Both the position numbers and the translations under genes were made by a program. The notes beneath the pieces are model-generated. The model was not told the DNA's origin. It made no database searches and saw only the letters and a list, made by a program, of their open reading frames with translations. Positions 1 through 9,149 of a stretch of DNA of 64,000 bases are shown here, in pieces (the first letter of the stretch is position 1; every line of letters begins with the position of its first letter). This stretch comes from MFD01213-c1 sp963704405 (GTDB taxonomy: Bacteria > Planctomycetota > Phycisphaerae > Tepidisphaerales > Tepidisphaeraceae): assembly GCA_963704405.1 (NCBI GenBank), contig OY969903.1, forward strand, positions 3,162,001 through 3,226,000, read 5' to 3'.

Positions 1-1
1 G

Positions 2-82
2 ATTGCCCGGTTCCAGGGCAGGCATGTCGCGGACCTGGCGATGAAGTTGAAAGTGGGAACCGCGGCCCTGGCAGGGAAATGA
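2..82 (+). CDS. wrbA: NAD(P)H:quinone oxidoreductase WrbA, 3' end only
   Basis: Only the last 26 codons and a TGA stop are inside the window; the gene begins before base 1. The residues IARFQGRHVADLAMKLK closely follow the C-terminus of E. coli WrbA as I recall it (IARYQGEYVAGLAVKLNG). WrbA is a flavodoxin-fold FMN enzyme that reduces quinones by two electrons. The flavin-binding part is not visible, so the call rests on this tail alone. The next gene starts about 140 bp downstream on the same strand. Confidence 0.6.
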   Translation: MARFQGRHVADLAMKLKVGTAALAGK

Positions 83-220
83 GAAATAGCAACTGATGCA
101 GCCCAATGGACCGTTGTTTGCCGCGATGGCCGATGGCACGGGCCGCAGGCCGCGTGTAACGTTGATGGATGTTGGGGGCGGTTCCATCGCATCAAACTAA
201 AACATTGATGGCCTTCGATC

Positions 221-1120
221 GTGATTAACCCATCCGTCCTTATCTTCGCCAACCCCATCGCCGGCCGGGGGCGCGGCAAGATTGTCGCTCGCCGGTTGGA
301 ACAGCATCTGCTTTCCGCCGGGTATACCGTTCAAACAATCCTCGAAAAACCTGCCAACGCCAAACTATCCACCGCAAGTTCCTCAGCAATCGCCGCCATC
401 GCGATCGGTGGTGACGGCACTCTTCGCGGCGTCGTCGAGTTTCTCTGTGCTGACGGCGCCGAACCCCCGCCGCTGCTTCCGGTTCCGATGGGCACTGCAA
501 ACCTGATGGGCCGGCACCTGGGTGTGCGGTGGTCATCCCGGAATCTCGGGCCGGCGATCCTTGAGACGTTGCGCCGCCGCCAGATCGTCCGGCTGGATGC
601 GGCTCGCGCCAATGGCAGGATTTTTCTGCTGATGGCGGGCATCGGCATTGACGCTCAGGTCGTTCATCTTCTCGATCACATGCGCCGCGGGCCGATCGCC
701 TTCACCAGCTATGTGTTGCCGGCGGCGCTGACGCTGGCGAATTATCAATTCCCGCCGATCAGCGTCACTATTGACGGGCGGGCGGTGACGAAAAATATTC
801 CCGCCGTCGCGTTCATCGGCAACGTGAAGGAATACGGCGCCGGGTTTCCGATCCTCACCCGGGCCCGGCCTGATGATGGGCTGCTCGACATCTGCGTCAT
901 ACCGTGCGACGATCGCCGCCAACTGCTGGAAATTCTGATGCTGATCGCGACAGGCGAGCACCCGCTGCGCGAAGGGGTGGTTTATGTGCAGGGCAAGTCC
1001 GTCCTGGTTGAGGCAAAAAAATCTGTCCCCGTTCAGGTGGATGGCGACTCGGCAGGACATACACCGCTGCAGATCGATCTGCTATCGACGCGCATTCCGT
1101 TTCTGATTCCTGCGCGATAA
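221..1120 (+). CDS. YegS/DagK-type lipid kinase family protein
   Basis: A 299-residue protein with the diacylglycerol kinase catalytic domain. It shows the N-terminal NPIAG nucleotide-loop motif (residues 11-15), the GGDGT signature (63-67) and PMGTAN (89-94), followed by the C-terminal beta-sandwich half. The family phosphorylates diacylglycerol, sphingoid bases or related lipids at the inner membrane; the substrate here cannot be read from sequence. The start is GTG: the nearby ATG at 208 is in another frame and closes at once. Length is normal for the family (about 300 residues). It lies just ahead of kdsA on the same strand, so a role in envelope lipid turnover is plausible but inferred. 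Confidence 0.85.
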   Translation: MINPSVLIFANPIAGRGRGKIVARRLEQHLLSAGYTVQTILEKPANAKLSTASSSAIAAIAIGGDGTLRGVVEFLCADGAEPPPLLPVPMGTANLMGRHLGVRWSSRNLGPAILETLRRRQIVRLDAARANGRIFLLMAGIGIDAQVVHLLDHMRRGPIAFTSYVLPAALTLANYQFPPISVTIDGRAVTKNIPAVAFIGNVKEYGAGFPILTRARPDDGLLDICVIPCDDRRQLLEILMLIATGEHPLREGVVYVQGKSVLVEAKKSVPVQVDGDSAGHTPLQIDLLSTRIPFLIPAR

Positions 1121-1172
1121 CCGCCCCGCCGCTTTGACAAGCGTTATCTCCTGCGGGACAACTGATCGTCCC

Positions 1173-1973
1173 ATGAACGACCTAAACCTCACCCGTTCGC
1201 CATTGTTTGTCATCGCCGGCCCTTGCGTGATTGAGTCGGCGGAACTTTGCCTGCAGATCGCAACGCGCGTCAAGGCGATCTGTGACAAGCTCGGCCTGGT
1301 CTACGTTTTCAAAGCCAGCTTCGATAAAGCCAACCGCAGCAGCAACAGCAGCTTTCGCGGGCCGGGGATTGAAGACGGCCTGGTGGTTCTTTCGCGCATC
1401 AAAAAAGACCTCGGAATCCCCGTCCTGACGGACATCCATGAAACGTCGCAGGCGGCAGAGGCCGCGGCTGTCTGCGATATTCTTCAGATCCCGGCCTTCC
1501 TTGCCCGCCAAACCGATCTGCTGCTCGCCTGCGGACGAACCGGCAAGACGATCAACGTGAAGAAGGGACAATTCATGGCGCCGCAGGAAATGGCGATGGC
1601 GATCGACAAGATCAAATCGACCGGGAATGAAAAAATCCTCCTGACGGAACGCGGCACCTTCTTCGGCTACAACCGGCTGGTGAACGATTTCACCGGGCTG
1701 GCGATCATGAAGGCGATGAATGTGCCTGTCATTTTCGATGTGACGCACAGCACCCAGCAACCCGCCGGCCTCGGCAACCAGAGCGGCGGAAACCCCCAAT
1801 ATTCACCATTACTCGCCAGGGCCGCCGCCGCCGCCGGTGTTGATGGATTATTTCTGGAATGCCATCCCGATCCAAAATCCGCCAAAAGCGACGCCGCCAC
1901 AATGTTGCATATCGATCAGGTTGAGCCGCTCCTCACACAGTGCAGGGACGTTGCAATGGTGCTAAGGCGCTGA
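1173..1973 (+). CDS. kdsA: 3-deoxy-8-phosphooctulonate synthase
   Basis: Condenses arabinose 5-phosphate and phosphoenolpyruvate to Kdo 8-phosphate, the first committed step of Kdo synthesis for lipopolysaccharide, in the cytoplasm. Visible motifs are IAGPCVIES near the N-terminus, FDKANRSS, the RQTDLL segment, NVKKGQF, TERGTFFGYN and DVTHSTQQPAG. The Cys in AGPC marks the metal-dependent class of KdsA (Aquifex type) rather than the metal-free enterobacterial class. I chose the ATG at 1173 (266 residues), which fits the family start; an in-frame TTG at 1134 would add 13 unconserved residues. The gene implies a Gram-negative envelope with Kdo-containing LPS. Confidence 0.93.
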   Translation: MNDLNLTRSPLFVIAGPCVIESAELCLQIATRVKAICDKLGLVYVFKASFDKANRSSNSSFRGPGIEDGLVVLSRIKKDLGIPVLTDIHETSQAAEAAAVCDILQIPAFLARQTDLLLACGRTGKTINVKKGQFMAPQEMAMAIDKIKSTGNEKILLTERGTFFGYNRLVNDFTGLAIMKAMNVPVIFDVTHSTQQPAGLGNQSGGNPQYSPLLARAAAAAGVDGLFLECHPDPKSAKSDAATMLHIDQVEPLLTQCRDVAMVLRR

Positions 1974-2066
1974 TGATCTTCGCGGCACTGGCGTCTCGCC
2001 GGGGCTGCGAAAAGCAGCCATACCCGTACGCGATTCGACAAGCGCCGAGTCCCCCCACGCACTTCC

Positions 2067-3602
2067 TCACTCCATCGCCACCTTCTGGGCCGGGTCTTCA
2101 TGCTTCTGGAATTCCTTCTCATGGCTTTCATCCCATCCGCCGCCAAGCGCCTTATACAACTGGATAAGATCCGATCCCACCGCTGTTTCGCTGGATGCGA
2201 GATCATTCTGAGCGCTATATAGCTGCCGTTCGGCATCAAGCACGTTCAGAAAATCTCCCAGGCCGCGCTTGTAAAGCTCATTGGACAAGTCCACCGCCCG
2301 CTGATTGGCCGACACCGAATCCTGCAATGCCCGCGTGCGATTCTGGTCCTGCGCAAAGGCCACCAGCGCGTCTTCCACATCCGAAAAACTCTGAAGCACG
2401 GTGTGCTGATAGCTCAGCAGCGCTTGTTCCTGCTCGGCGTTGGCGACACGGACTTCGTCCCGAAGCTGATTGGCGTCAAAAATGCGCCAATTCACCGCCG
2501 GCCCAAATGACCAGAACGTGCTGCTGCCGAGCGCGATGTAACCCAGGCGGGAACTCTGCTGGCCGAAGGTGCCGGTCAGCGAAAATCGCGGGAAGAGCTG
2601 TGCGACAGCCACACCAATATTGGCGGTGGATGCGGCCAGTTGCCGTTCCGCCTGGCGAACATCGGGCCGGCGCCTAAGCAATTCTGAAGGCAATCCGATT
2701 GGCACCTCAGATGGGGAAGGCGGGATGGGCGACTCTTTCCCCAGTTCTGCCGCCAGCGACATCGGCTCCTGACCGAGCAGGATCGCTATCGCGTGCATCG
2801 TCTGCTTGATCTGGATTTCCAGCGTCGGAACTTGCGCCGCGGTCGTCGCAACCTGCGCCTGTGCGCGTGCCACGTCCAGGTCGCTGGTCAGGCCGGCGTT
2901 GAAACGGGATCGGGTCAGGTCCAGTGTGTCCTGCTGGGTTTTGAGATTGTTGAAGGTCAGCGACAACTGCTGCTGCAAACCGCGGAGCTGGATGTAATCC
3001 CGTGCAACCTCCGCCGTCACCGTCACGAGCACATTGCGGCGGGCGTCCACCATCGCCTCAAGACTCGCCGAAGCCGATTCGATGGCCCGCCGTTCTCCAC
3101 CGAAAACATCCAGTTCCCAGTTTGCGTCAAAGCCTGCTTGATAAAGTTCCCGCCGACGGGATGTCGACAGAGCGCCGATCGATGTACCGGTCCCCGTGCC
3201 GGTCGTACCTGACGTAACGCTGCCGGTATTGAAGCTCGCGGCGTTTTTGCTGACCTGAGATCGCGTCGCCTGCCCCGTCACATCGACCGTGGGGAAAAAC
3301 GCCGCCCGCTCCACCCCAAGCTGCGCCCGGGCCTGCCACACACGCGCCTCGGCGGTCAGCAGATCCAGGTTCGATTCCACTGCGCGCTCAATCAGGGATT
3401 CCAGTTCCGGATCTTTAAACGTCTTCCACCATTGCGTCAGATCAACCACTTCCTGCGGCTGAGTCGTGGGGCCGCTATGCGCTTCACCAAAAACCGCCGG
3501 CGCGTGCGTCTGCGGTTTCTTGTAATCAATCCCCACCATGCACCCGCTGACGGCAGTGGAAAGCAGTGCCAATATCCCGACGGTAGACCTGATCGTCTTC
3601 AT
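2067..3602 (-). CDS. NodT/OprM-family outer membrane efflux lipoprotein
   Basis: A 511-residue TolC-like channel of the RND/NodT lipoprotein subfamily. It begins with a lipoprotein signal peptide ending LSTAVSGC, with the acylated Cys at residue 21. Two outer-membrane-efflux repeats follow, with motifs typical of the family such as LPSELLRRRPDVRQAERQL and RGLGDFLNVLDAERQLY. It would form a trimeric duct across the outer membrane. It is the last gene of a minus-strand cluster with a HlyD adaptor, an ABC ATPase and an FtsX-like permease, so it probably supplies the exit duct for that exporter. Its stop faces kdsA across 93 bp. Confidence 0.9.
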   Translation of the reverse strand: MKTIRSTVGILALLSTAVSGCMVGIDYKKPQTHAPAVFGEAHSGPTTQPQEVVDLTQWWKTFKDPELESLIERAVESNLDLLTAEARVWQARAQLGVERAAFFPTVDVTGQATRSQVSKNAASFNTGSVTSGTTGTGTGTSIGALSTSRRRELYQAGFDANWELDVFGGERRAIESASASLEAMVDARRNVLVTVTAEVARDYIQLRGLQQQLSLTFNNLKTQQDTLDLTRSRFNAGLTSDLDVARAQAQVATTAAQVPTLEIQIKQTMHAIAILLGQEPMSLAAELGKESPIPPSPSEVPIGLPSELLRRRPDVRQAERQLAASTANIGVAVAQLFPRFSLTGTFGQQSSRLGYIALGSSTFWSFGPAVNWRIFDANQLRDEVRVANAEQEQALLSYQHTVLQSFSDVEDALVAFAQDQNRTRALQDSVSANQRAVDLSNELYKRGLGDFLNVLDAERQLYSAQNDLASSETAVGSDLIQLYKALGGGWDESHEKEFQKHEDPAQKVAME

Positions 3603-3640
3603 TATTGATCTCGTTCCCTTGAAATTCGAAAAACGTTCGC

Positions 3641-4626
3641 CTAAACGCCGGATGGCGCGGTAGCTGGTTGAGTATAGGCCGCCGATCGCCCGATGGGAGG
3701 CGCTTCAATAAATACGTCCATCTGCTGGCCTACAAACACCGGCAGCGACTTGGGATCAAACTGATACAGCACCTGCAGCACGCGCGTATCAACCCGCTCG
3801 CTGCTGTCGCCGGTCAGCGACTTTTTCGGCACAACATACGGTTCAATCCGCAAAAATTGAAGCGGCGTGCGCAGATCCCGATTCCCCCGGACATATGCTA
3901 CCGCTGACCGGCTGGTCTGCACGCGCCAAGCGTCGTTTTCATCAATATCCACCCGGACGTTCAACACGTCAGTATTGCCCAGCAGCATCAGCGGCGTTGC
4001 CAGCGGGCCGGTCTGGGCAAACTCTCCCAAATGAATTTTGCACTGCAGGATCGTTCCATCCACCCGCGCCGGACAATGCGGCGTTCCAACTCCGTCTCAG
4101 TCGAATGCACCATAGCCTCAGCCGACGTCACTTCCGCCTTGGCCTGAAGCAGTTTCGCCTCCGCGATCTGGGCGGCAAATCGCCGGCGATCGATGTCCTC
4201 CGTGCTCATCGCACGAACATCGCCCATTTCTTTTGCCTTGTTCCACTGGTTCTCCGCATCAGAAACCGCCGCCGCCTGCGCCACTTCGCTCGCCTTGGCC
4301 GATTCCAGCGCGGCCTGACGAACCGCCAGCTCCGCCTCCAGATCGCGCGAATCAATCCGAAACAGCGCATCACCCGTTTTCACATGATCGCCAACATTCT
4401 TATAAAGCGCGCTCACCACCCCGGGCACCAGGGTTCCTAACGGAATATTTTCGGTGCTTGCCTCCACAATCCCCGCACCGGCGACATAAGAAACAAACGG
4501 CGCCTGCGAAGGATCAGCCACCGGCTGCGCAGGCGGCAACACCTTATTGCCCGCACGCACAAACAACACCGCAAAGACGGCCCCAAACAGCGCAATCGCA
4601 GGAAGAACATATCGAGTTAACATCAC
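3641..4626 (-). pseudogene. HlyD/DevB-family membrane fusion protein, frameshifted
   Basis: Periplasmic adaptor linking an inner-membrane ABC exporter to an outer-membrane duct. The first 200 or so residues (4626 down to about 4070) carry an N-terminal membrane anchor, the lipoyl half-motif (VGDHVKTGDALFRID) and an alpha-helical hairpin. The rest, starting VDGTILQCKIHLGEFA, lies in another frame from 4063 to 3641. One base appears missing in the GGCGCGGG tract around 4063-4071. Restoring it would give the expected IVR-A-x-VDGTI join and a protein of about 328 residues, normal for DevB-type adaptors. Whether this is decay or a sequence error cannot be settled here; intact neighbours favour an error. 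Confidence 0.82.
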
Positions 4627-4690
4627 CGTCTCCCGTCGTCATCAAAAAGAACAAAACAATATTCCAAGCCCAATCTTCGATCTGCGCTCA

Positions 4691-5443
4691 TCATTCGGCG
4701 CTTCTTCCTTCTCTCACTTCCACCACCCGCCCATCGTCCATCTTGGCAATGCGGTCGGCGAATTCGAAAATGCGCGCATCATGCGTCACGATCACCAGCG
4801 CCCGGTCCGGCCCAACCGCCACCTCGCGCATCAGTTCCATGACGCGGTGGCCGGTATCGTGATCGAGCGCGCTTGTGGGCTCGTCGCATACAATCAGCTT
4901 CGGGCCGTGCACGAGTGATCGCGCAATCGCCACGCGTTGCTGCTGCCCGCCGGAGAGTTCCTTCGGCATCGACCGCATCCGCTCGCCCAGGTTCACCCGC
5001 CGCAGCGCCTCTTCTGCCCGATCCATCGCATCGCGGCGGGAATATCCGTTGAGCAGCATCGGCACCGACACATTTTCCGCTGCGGTCAATGTGGGAAGCA
5101 GGTTGAACGCCTGGAAAACGAATCCAATGTTATGCCCGCGATATGCCGTTCGGCGCTTGTCGCCCATCGCCTTGAAGTCCTGGCCGAATACGCGGCAATC
5201 GCCGGCGTCCTGATCGAGAATCCCGGCGATCACGCTGATGAGCGTTGTCTTTCCGCATCCGCTGGGACCGACGAGCATCATCAGTTCACCCGTCCGGACA
5301 TCGAGATCGATGCCGCGCAGCGCGGTCACATCGGTGCCGCCGGCGTGATACGTTTTGGTGACGCCGCGGCAATGCACCGCCACCTCGCCGGCGCCGGCAC
5401 TTGGCAGATTCGCGGTCGATTCATCAGGCGACATCACCGTCAT
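4691..5443 (-). CDS. ABC exporter ATP-binding protein, DevA/LolD/MacB type
   Basis: A 250-residue ATPase with Walker A GPSGCGKTT, a Q-loop in the VFQAFNLLPTLTAAENV segment, the ABC signature LSGGQQQRVAIARSL, Walker B LIVCDEPTSALD and the switch His in VTHD. The set is typical of ATPases paired with FtsX-like permeases (LolD, MacB, DevA). It powers the adjacent permease at the inner membrane. It lies 10 bp downstream of the permease and about 65 bp upstream of the adaptor gene in one operon. The first 25 residues before the ABC core are low-complexity, so the start could be slightly later (second ATG at 5434). Confidence 0.92.
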   Translation of the reverse strand: MTVMSPDESTANLPSAGAGEVAVHCRGVTKTYHAGGTDVTALRGIDLDVRTGELMMLVGPSGCGKTTLISVIAGILDQDAGDCRVFGQDFKAMGDKRRTAYRGHNIGFVFQAFNLLPTLTAAENVSVPMLLNGYSRRDAMDRAEEALRRVNLGERMRSMPKELSGGQQQRVAIARSLVHGPKLIVCDEPTSALDHDTGHRVMELMREVAVGPDRALVIVTHDARIFEFADRIAKMDDGRVVEVREGRSAE

Positions 5444-5453
5444 CGCTCACCAG

Positions 5454-6611
5454 TTAACCTTTAAACACAATCGCCGGCTCCAGCGCGACGACTTTTCGTA
5501 TGCTCAGCAATGCGCTCATCATGCAGATCGCCGTCACCGCAAGCGCAGTAAACCCCAGCAGCCATCCCGGCAACTTAAACGCCAGCTCGCTGTGCCGGGT
5601 CAGAAAGCCAAAGCCCGTCGCGATCCCGATCCCAAGCCCATAACCGATCGCGCCGGTCATCAGGGCCTGCAAAAGGATCATCCGCAGCAACAGCGCATTG
5701 CCCGCGCCCATCGCCTTGAGCGCGCCGAAATGCCGGATGTTTTCCAGCGTAAAGCTGTAGAACGTCTGCCCCGCGATCGCGGTCCCGACGATGAAGCCCA
5801 GCGCAACCGAGATCCCGAAGTTGATCGGAATGCCGGTGTATTTCATGAAGTAGGTATAGGTTTTCTCGATGAAGCCGTCGCGCGTAAACGCGGCCAAGCC
5901 GGTGTTGGCCGTGATGCGACTGCACAGCTTCTGCATATCCTCCCCCGGTTTCGCCTTCACGAGCACAAACGAAAGCAGCTTCCGCTCCTGCGGCGCAAAG
6001 GTCGTTGCGCGTGAATAAGTCGTGTAAACCACCGGCTGGCTTTGCCACGTTCGCGTGTTTCGGCAGATGCCCACCACCACCGCGCGGTGATCGTTCAGCT
6101 CCATCTCATCGCCGACCTTCAGCGGAATTTTTGTGATCCCATCCTTGTCCAGATGCGCGAGCTTGTCCGATGCGCCCACTTCATCGACGATGACACTTTC
6201 GCTCCGCCGAAGATCGGCAAGTTGCCCCTCCACCATCGTCGGCGGACCACCCACCAGGCTCGCATCGTCCAATCCATAAACGCCGCACGTCTGGAAGTTC
6301 CCGTTGCTCAGGCGCGCCTTAATCATCCCTTTATACAGCGGCACCGCCCACTCCACGCCCGGAATCCCGCGCACGCGATAGAGCTGCGTATCCTGCAGCG
6401 GCTTCACATCATCGATAAACTGCACCTTCGGATCCATCACCCAGATATCCGGATAGCCCATATCGCTGATCGCCCCATAAGACCGCGCCATCAACCCGCA
6501 GAAAATCGCAAGCTGCTGCGTGATCAAGAGCGATGCGAACGTGAGGCCCATGATGATGCCGAGATATTTCGCCCGGTCCCCCACGAGCATTTTGATGGCG
6601 ACAAGATTCAC
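5454..6611 (-). CDS. FtsX-like ABC exporter permease, DevC type
   Basis: A 385-residue MacB/FtsX-fold permease. One membrane segment near the N-terminus (YLGIIMGLTFASLLITQQLA) is followed by a large periplasmic domain (about 50-250) and three C-terminal segments. The N-terminal stretch after the first helix (AIFCGLMARSYGAISDMGYPDIWVMD) is characteristic of DevC proteins, which with DevA, DevB and a TolC-like channel export glycolipids or related compounds in cyanobacteria. Substrate here is unknown. The GTG start overlaps the TetR stop in a GTGA, so the two are translationally coupled. Confidence 0.88.
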   Translation of the reverse strand: MNLVAIKMLVGDRAKYLGIIMGLTFASLLITQQLAIFCGLMARSYGAISDMGYPDIWVMDPKVQFIDDVKPLQDTQLYRVRGIPGVEWAVPLYKGMIKARLSNGNFQTCGVYGLDDASLVGGPPTMVEGQLADLRRSESVIVDEVGASDKLAHLDKDGITKIPLKVGDEMELNDHRAVVVGICRNTRTWQSQPVVYTTYSRATTFAPQERKLLSFVLVKAKPGEDMQKLCSRITANTGLAAFTRDGFIEKTYTYFMKYTGIPINFGISVALGFIVGTAIAGQTFYSFTLENIRHFGALKAMGAGNALLLRMILLQALMTGAIGYGLGIGIATGFGFLTRHSELAFKLPGWLLGFTALAVTAICMMSALLSIRKVVALEPAIVFKG

Positions 6612-7312
6612 GCCGTCCTCGCTTTCCGCGGTTTGGCGTTGCGAGAGGGCATTTCATTCTCTTCGCTCAGCCGGCGCAGCGCGGCCAGTGAAAATCGATA
6701 AATATATTCCGCGCGTTCTCCAATTCCCTGCGCATCGTATTTCTGCGTTGGAAACAGGCGCTCAATAACCGGCCGTCCGTGAAAGAACGACAAACACTGC
6801 CCGACAATGCTCATCACGCAATGTTGCAGCAGCAGATCATCGGCGTTGCTGCCGATGATGTCCCGCAGGATCAACGTCAATCGATCGCGCAGCGGACACA
6901 GATCCTGCTTCACCAGCCGGGCCAGCGCGGCTGTCGGTTCGGCAATCTCCCGCGACATCAGCTTCGCATGCCACGCCGGCCGCCCATCGTCAAACATCCG
7001 CCGCAGGAAAGAAGAAATAAACCCCCGCAACCGCTCTTCCGCCGATGATTCCTCACCACCGGCAGCCCCCGGTGGATGATGGGCGATCGCGCATTGGTGG
7101 GCAAATCGCAACACCTCAGTGTAGAGCTTTTCCTTATCGCCAAAATGATAATTGATCGCCGCCACGTTCGCTCCCGCCTTCTGGCAGATTTCGCGGACGG
7201 TCGCGTTCTTAAATCCCTTGTCGGCGAACACCTGCCCCGCAGATTCCAGCAACCGCACATGGGTGGCCCGCTCGGCGGAGTCCTTGGGGAAAGATATTCG
7301 GTCGGCTGTCAT
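6608..7312 (-). CDS. TetR-family regulator, CecR (YbiH)-like
   Basis: The N-terminal helix-turn-helix region (AGQVFADKGFKNATVREICQ, then GANVAAINYHFGDKEKLY) is the TetR DNA-binding domain. The wording around AAINYHFGDKE and the C-terminal half resemble CecR/YbiH, a regulator that controls an ABC exporter operon in E. coli. It heads the exporter operon and overlaps the permease gene by four bases, so autoregulation of the whole cluster is likely. I chose the ATG at 7312; an in-frame TTG lies one codon upstream. A clear palindrome and promoter lie just upstream (7323-7350). Confidence 0.87.
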   Translation of the reverse strand: MTADRISFPKDSAERATHVRLLESAGQVFADKGFKNATVREICQKAGANVAAINYHFGDKEKLYTEVLRFAHQCAIAHHPPGAAGGEESSAEERLRGFISSFLRRMFDDGRPAWHAKLMSREIAEPTAALARLVKQDLCPLRDRLTLILRDIIGSNADDLLLQHCVMSIVGQCLSFFHGRPVIERLFPTQKYDAQGIGERAEYIYRFSLAALRRLSEENEMPSRNAKPRKARTA

Positions 7313-7322
7313 CAAGCATTAG

Positions 7323-7350
7323 TTTAAAACAGTCGTTTGACTGAAGTCAA
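7323..7350 (-). promoter_or_regulatory. Promoter with overlapping palindromic operators ahead of the exporter operon
   Basis: Reading the minus strand, a -35 TTGACT (7350-7345) and a -10 TTTAAA (7328-7323) are 16 bp apart. The -35 box is part of a perfect palindrome TTGACTTCAGTCAA (7337-7350), and a second inverted repeat CAGTC-AAAC-GACTG overlaps it (7330-7343). TetR-family dimers bind palindromes of this size, and this one would block RNA polymerase. It ends 11 bp before the regulator's start codon, which points to autorepression. Binding itself is inferred. Confidence 0.6.
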
Positions 7351-7445
7351 GTAAACAACGTTTTTCGTAACATCGCAGAGGTCCCGCCTCCTCCCGGTGA
7401 TTTCGCCATGCGTCAATAATTATGAGCGTTGGAAATATCCCAGCG

Positions 7446-8723
7446 TTATCTCACCGCGTCCGCCACAACTTCCTTCCATTCCGCTTTCACGTGGATACGC
7501 CTGAAGGAAAGCTCCCGATTCAACGCCTGCGACATCGGCGACATTTCCGCGAAGCGCGTCGCCTTTCCCCCCGAATCGATCACCATGATTTCACTCGCCC
7601 CCCCGCTGCCGTCGGCGTCGAAGGTTTCATAAGGCGTGTCCACCGCCTCGTCATAAAACAGGTCATACTTCGCCTCACCCCCCGCCGCCGCCACGGCGGA
7701 TTCGGCTTTCACGATGGCCTCGCGAAAACCCGCTTCATCCATTCGATGCGTCAGGTCGATCGTCTTAAACAACCCCCGGAACAGCAGCCCGCGGCAGAGC
7801 CCCGCCAGAACCGCATCACTGCTCCGCGTCCATAATTTCAGGCAATGCCAGACGGAAATATCGTCCAGGTCGCGAAATTCCTCGACGCTGAATCTCTGGC
7901 CCAGCAGCGCCTTGAAAACCGCCGTGTCGCGCCCCGGCCACTCCAGTCGATCCTGCACCGCCAGGCGCTTGGCGCGTTGCAGCGCCAGTTTCACCATCCC
8001 CTCCGCGCTGCGCACCACTTTGTGAAAATAAACATTGCGATACATGTGATACCGCGACTGAAGATACGCCTCGACGGCGCTGACCCCTTTCCAGGTGACG
8101 GCCAGCCGATCGCTCGCCGGGTCGATGGTGAATGCATGAAGGAGCCAGTTCAGATCGAAATCGCCATAACCGCTGCCGGTCATATGATTGTCGCGAAGCA
8201 GATAATCCAATCGATCCGCATCCAACTGGCTGGAAAGAATGTCCGAAAAAAATGTCTGTCCGGGAACGCCCTGCAGAAAATTCAGCACCCTTTCCGGCAT
8301 CAATTTATCAAACGTGAAAAGAATCCGATGAACCTCGCTGTCCGGGTCGATCACCATCCGCTGTGTAATGCGTTCGTGGTGAATCCCGCTAACCCGCTCA
8401 AACACGTGGCTGAATGGTCCGTGCCCAAGGTCATGCAGAAGCGATGCAACCAGGCAAACCGTTTCGTTCTCCTCGTCGATCGGAAACGATCGCCGAAGCT
8501 GATCGATGATTTTTCGCGCAGTTTCCATCACCCCCAGGCTATGGCTATACCGCGAATGATCCGCCCCGGGATAAGCGAGATTCGCCATCCCAAGCTGGCG
8601 AATCCGACGGAGCCGCTGGAATTCCTCGGCGTTCAATAACTGAAACAGCAACGCATCCACCGGTTTTTCCAGCCGGAAGGCGATCACATCATGGACGGGA
8701 TCTCGAATGATTTTTTCGGGCAT
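7446..8723 (-). CDS. HD-superfamily phosphohydrolase (SAMHD1/YdhJ-like)
   Basis: A 425-residue protein with a complete HD metal site: His61 in RYSHSLGV, His97-Asp98 in LLHDLGHGPFSH and a later Asp (LDADRLDYLLRD). The start IRDPVHDVIAF and the layout match the dGTPase/SAMHD1-like family, which removes triphosphate from deoxynucleotides or acts on related nucleotides; the actual substrate is unknown. Length is normal for the bacterial branch. It is transcribed toward the exporter operon, separated by about 130 bp that contain that operon's own promoter, so it is probably an independent unit. Confidence 0.88.
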   Translation of the reverse strand: MPEKIIRDPVHDVIAFRLEKPVDALLFQLLNAEEFQRLRRIRQLGMANLAYPGADHSRYSHSLGVMETARKIIDQLRRSFPIDEENETVCLVASLLHDLGHGPFSHVFERVSGIHHERITQRMVIDPDSEVHRILFTFDKLMPERVLNFLQGVPGQTFFSDILSSQLDADRLDYLLRDNHMTGSGYGDFDLNWLLHAFTIDPASDRLAVTWKGVSAVEAYLQSRYHMYRNVYFHKVVRSAEGMVKLALQRAKRLAVQDRLEWPGRDTAVFKALLGQRFSVEEFRDLDDISVWHCLKLWTRSSDAVLAGLCRGLLFRGLFKTIDLTHRMDEAGFREAIVKAESAVAAAGGEAKYDLFYDEAVDTPYETFDADGSGGASEIMVIDSGGKATRFAEMSPMSQALNRELSFRRIHVKAEWKEVVADAVR

Positions 8724-8792
8724 ATGCTGTCAACCCGCCCATTACAGTTGTCTATCTCACCATCGCTTGCAGTATATTAGAGAGCGAACACC

Positions 8793-9149
8793 ATGCTGGC
8801 TATGAAACGCGCAACCCGAAGTCCCGTCTGCGTGCCTGCAACGCTCGCCTTGGCCTGCGTCTTCCTGTTGAACATTGCCGCCGAAGACGCCGGGAAAATG
8901 GAAAACGTCACGATCCAGGGTACGGCCTTCTCCCCCGACACCCTTCAAATCGCAGTCGGCGACACCGTCGTCTGGACCAACGCCGACGACCGGGACTACA
9001 CAGTCATCGCCACAGACGGTTCCTTCTCATCCGGCAATATCAGCAGCGGCAAGATGTACGAGCACCGCTTCGACAAGCCCGGCACATTTCCGTATGGCTG
9101 CAAGTACCACCCCCGCATGAAGGGAACAATCATCGTGGCGGCCAAATAA
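8793..9149 (+). CDS. Small secreted cupredoxin, amicyanin/plastocyanin-like, with altered copper site
   Basis: A 118-residue protein with an N-terminal signal sequence (hydrophobic stretch about residues 15-30, then the AEDAGK junction) and one cupredoxin domain. The C-terminal ligand loop is present as YGCKYHPRM, giving Cys, His and Met. The first copper ligand, normally His in an N-x-D-x-x-x-H-T-V segment, is Tyr here (NADDRDYTV). It is therefore either a non-canonical copper protein or one that has lost tight copper binding. A second ATG lies three codons in. A weak promoter (TTGTCT at 8748, TATATT at 8773, 19-bp spacer) is possible. Confidence 0.85.
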   Translation: MLAMKRATRSPVCVPATLALACVFLLNIAAEDAGKMENVTIQGTAFSPDTLQIAVGDTVVWTNADDRDYTVIATDGSFSSGNISSGKMYEHRFDKPGTFPYGCKYHPRMKGTIIVAAK

